Part shown: piece by piece, positions 15,477 to 17,176 of the stretch
Layout of the letters: every line of letters begins with the position of its first letter
Position numbering within the stretch: position 1 is the first letter of the stretch
DNA from: Phycisphaerales bacterium
GTDB lineage: Bacteria; Planctomycetota; Phycisphaerae; Phycisphaerales; UBA1924
DNA length: 17,176 nucleotides
NCBI GenBank assembly: GCA_003511945.1
Contig: DOJA01000252.1
Location: 1-17,176 of the forward strand
Direction: 5' to 3'
Program-made: the position numbers and the translations under genes
Notes under the pieces: generated by a model
Databases searched by the model: none
Seen by the model: the letters and a program-made list of their open reading frames with translations, nothing else
What the model was told of the DNA's origin: nothing

Positions 15477-15651
15477 GGGCGCGCTCCGGTCGGCGCTCAG
15501 GCCGACTGAGGGTCATTCTCTGATGCCCATTCGCAGTCGTCCACCCCGGGATCCCCCGACGGCACCGATGGGCGGCCAAAAACCGTTTCGACATTGAAAA
15601 AGAGATACAGATCAGGCGCCGGGGGTCGCACAGAGGACCCATACAAAATCC
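15477..15651 (-). promoter_or_regulatory. pilT-gspE intergenic region, possible promoter or leader
   Basis: The stretch of about 15570-15650 is clearly less GC-rich than its surroundings, with runs of A or T at 15578-15582, 15596-15600 and 15643-15648. This is where a promoter for gspE and the genes after it could lie, but I see no convincing -35/-10 pair. A short hairpin (GGGTC 15623-15627 and GACCC 15636-15640) follows the pilT stop, without an adjacent T run. Close to the gspE ribosome binding site are two overlapping hairpins: 15489-15506, and 15496-15510. No gene is visible here. Confidence 0.35.
15489..15510 (-). promoter_or_regulatory. Two mutually exclusive short hairpins next to the gspE ribosome binding site
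   Basis: GTCGGC (15489-15494) can pair with GCCGAC (15501-15506). CTCAG (15496-15500) can pair with CTGAG (15506-15510). The two cannot form together. The first ends one base from the GGAG (15484-15487) of gspE, so it could affect ribosome access. Stems are only 6 and 5 bp, which is common by chance in such GC-rich DNA. Confidence 0.25.
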
Positions 15652-16785
15652 TCACGCCTTCTTCCCCGAACCCTCGCCCTCCTCGGCCAGATCCCACTCC
15701 GCCCGCCCGATGGTCTTGCCCAGCCGATGGACGCGATCGCGGAGTTCCATCGGGTTCTTGGACTTGTCGATCATCTCCTCCGCCGAGATCTTGCCGTCGG
15801 TGAAGTGCTTCCAGAGGTGCTCGTCGAGCAACTGCATGCCGAACTTCTTGCCGGTCTGGATCGCCGAGTCGATGCGGAACGACTTGTTGTCCCGGATCAG
15901 GTTGGCGATGGCCGGAGTGATCACCAGGAACTCGTAGCCCGCGACTACCCCCTTGGTGTCGATCCGGGGCAACAGCACCTGGCTGAGGATGCACAGCAGG
16001 GCGGTCGACAGCTGGACGCGGATCTGGTTCTGCTGGGTGACCGGGAAGGCGTCGACGATTCGGTCGATCGTCTTGGCCGCCCCGGTGGTGTGGAGGGTGC
16101 CGAACACCAGGTGGCCCGTCTCGGCGGCCCGGATGGCGGCCTCGATGGTCTCCAGGTCGCGCATTTCGCCCACGAGGATGGTGTCAGGGTCCTGGCGGAG
16201 CGCCCGGCGGAGGGCCTCGGCGAACGACGGCGTGTCGGTGTGGACCTCGCGCTGATTGACGATCGACTTCTTGTGATAGTGGTAGTACTCGATGGGGTCT
16301 TCCATCGTGATGATGTGCTTCTCGAAGTTCGTGTTCACATAGTCGATCATGGTCGCCAGCGAGGTGGTCTTGCCCGAGCCGGTCGGCCCGGTGACCAGGA
16401 ACAGCCCGCGGGGGCGCCGGATGAGCTCCTTGCACATGTCCGGGAGCCCGATCTGCTCGAATGTCAGGAGCCGGTTGGGGATCAGGCGGCAGACGATGGC
16501 GATGTCGCCCCGCTGGCGGAAGACCGACACGCGGAACCGCCCCGCGTCGCCGTAGGCGAACCCGAAGTCGGCCGAGCCCACCTCCTGGAGTTCCTGCTGG
16601 GAGCGCTCGGGGGTGATCGACTTCATCAGGGTCACCATGTCGTCGGACTCGAGCACCTTGGTGTCGAGGTTCCGCAGCCCGCCGTGGAGCCGCAGGGTCG
16701 GCTTTCGGCCCACGGTGAGGTGGAGGTCGGAGGCGTTGAGCTTGATGACGGTGTCGAGCAGGCGATCAATCTGCATGGTGGACAT
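15652..16785 (-). CDS. pilT: PilT-type twitching/retraction ATPase
   Basis: PilT is a hexameric cytoplasmic ATPase that depolymerises type IV pili. The 377-aa product starts 'MSTMQIDRLLDTVIKLNASDLHLTVGRKP', the usual PilT opening. It has Walker A GPTGSGKTTS (K139), an Asp box 'HIITMEDPIEYYH' (about 157-169), Walker B 'ILVGEMRDLET' (E207), and 'AAETGHLVFGTLHTTGAAKT' (219-238). A C-terminal 'AIANLIRDNK' corresponds to the 'AIRNLIRE' motif linked to retraction in PilT proteins. Length matches typical PilT (about 345-380). Its short Glu/Gly/Lys C-terminal tail is hydrophilic. The start is ATG 16785, with GGAG (16794-16797) eight bases upstream; ATG 16776 is a less likely alternative. The frame is open upstream to the window edge, but that part does not look like PilT. 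It is the first gene of the cluster. Confidence 0.94.
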   Translation of the reverse strand: MSTMQIDRLLDTVIKLNASDLHLTVGRKPTLRLHGGLRNLDTKVLESDDMVTLMKSITPERSQQELQEVGSADFGFAYGDAGRFRVSVFRQRGDIAIVCRLIPNRLLTFEQIGLPDMCKELIRRPRGLFLVTGPTGSGKTTSLATMIDYVNTNFEKHIITMEDPIEYYHYHKKSIVNQREVHTDTPSFAEALRRALRQDPDTILVGEMRDLETIEAAIRAAETGHLVFGTLHTTGAAKTIDRIVDAFPVTQQNQIRVQLSTALLCILSQVLLPRIDTKGVVAGYEFLVITPAIANLIRDNKSFRIDSAIQTGKKFGMQLLDEHLWKHFTDGKISAEEMIDKSKNPMELRDRVHRLGKTIGRAEWDLAEEGEGSGKKA

Positions 16786-17176
16786 CGAGCGGACTCCATG
16801 ACCCGGCCGGGCGTCGCGGCCCGCTGCACGCGGACCCAGCGGAACTGTACCCCGGCGGGGCGCGCTGCACCTCGAAGCAGGCGCTGAGGCGGTTCCTCGG
16901 GCGCGTGTCGGGCCGGGATCCCGAAGTCGGGGGCTGGGCGGCGCCACCAGCCAGGTGACCACCGGCCCGCCGAGGGGGCCGCTCACCCCGGCCGAGGCGA
17001 GCAGGGCGCGGCGGAGAGCCGAGTCGGAGGCCCGCCGAGTGCTCCGGCTGCCGCTGCCGGCTGTAGCGGCCGCGTCGTCCGCGTTGTTGCAATGCCCACA
17101 TCCGCCCGGTCGAGCAGGAATGCCGGGCGGCCATTCGGATCGAAATGCCGTCCCCGTGCCAGCCGAGGCGGAAGCC
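16786..17176. other. Region upstream of pilT without a supportable gene
   Basis: I see no gene here that I can defend. The pilT frame stays open (no stop) for 130 codons to the right edge and encodes an Arg/Pro/Ala-rich sequence with a CGHC motif, but no good start or ribosome binding site. On the plus strand a frame from GTG 16957 is open to the right edge; it is Arg/Ala-rich and unrecognised. The pilT promoter should be in this stretch, but no clear -35/-10 pair stands out. Confidence 0.4.

Noticed and set aside
15596..15640. Possible intrinsic terminator after pilT
   Set aside because: The stem is only 5 bp with an 8-base loop, and the nearest T run on the transcript is more than 20 bases away, so it does not fit a rho-independent terminator.
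17030..17100. A TTGCAA-like -35 box upstream of pilT
   Set aside because: No matching -10 box at 16-18 bp; such hexamers occur by chance.
16766..17134. A 122-codon minus-strand frame upstream of and overlapping the pilT start
   Set aside because: Arg/Pro/Gly-rich without a recognisable domain; it overlaps the start of a certain gene in another frame.
1..17176. tRNA, rRNA, CRISPR arrays, insertion sequences and attachment sites
   Set aside because: Looked for and not seen; the only tandem repeat is the short one in recX and there is no transposase or integrase.

Overview
The window is about 70% G+C or higher and almost fully coding. It resembles a planctomycete chromosome, most likely class Phycisphaerae. 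The reasons are the high GC, the many large 'GFTLxE'-type pseudopilins, and long soluble passenger regions behind short N-methyl helices. This is a judgement from sequence style; no marker gene is present to prove it.

Layout. (1) Positions 1-1578, plus strand: the last codons of an unidentified gene, then recX, a small lipoprotein gene and a single-domain rhodanese gene, packed with gaps or overlaps of a few bases. (2) After a 17-bp convergent gap, everything from 1596 to 16785 is on the minus strand and is one secretion/pilus locus. In transcription order: pilT (retraction-type ATPase), gspE/pilB (assembly ATPase), gspF/pilC (inner-membrane platform), two GspG-like pseudopilins (358 and 253 aa), a GspH/FimT-like pseudopilin (388 aa), a GspI/PilV-like one (462 aa), a GspJ-like one (605 aa) and a giant GspK-like one (1472 aa). 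(3) Positions 16786-17176, upstream of pilT, hold no gene I can support.

How the genes work together. The order E-F-G-(G')-H-I-J-K is that of a classical type II secretion operon. A PilT-type ATPase at the front is a type IV pilus feature. Secretin (GspD/PilQ), GspC, GspL/M (PilM/N/O/P) and prepilin peptidase are not in the window, so the system would have to draw on components encoded elsewhere. From gspF to the GspI-like gene each stop codon overlaps the next start by four bases (ATGA/GTGA), and the GspJ-like start follows after 3 bp, indicating translational coupling.

Most notable: the minor pseudopilins are several times larger than their usual counterparts, ending in a 1472-aa GspK-like protein that keeps the 'INLNTAP' hallmark near its C-terminus. 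The assembly ATPase has an N-terminal tandem of two 24-residue motifs with a 5-residue spacer, the pattern of MshEN c-di-GMP-binding domains. The gspE-gspF gap holds three GC-rich hairpins built from repeats of one core sequence.
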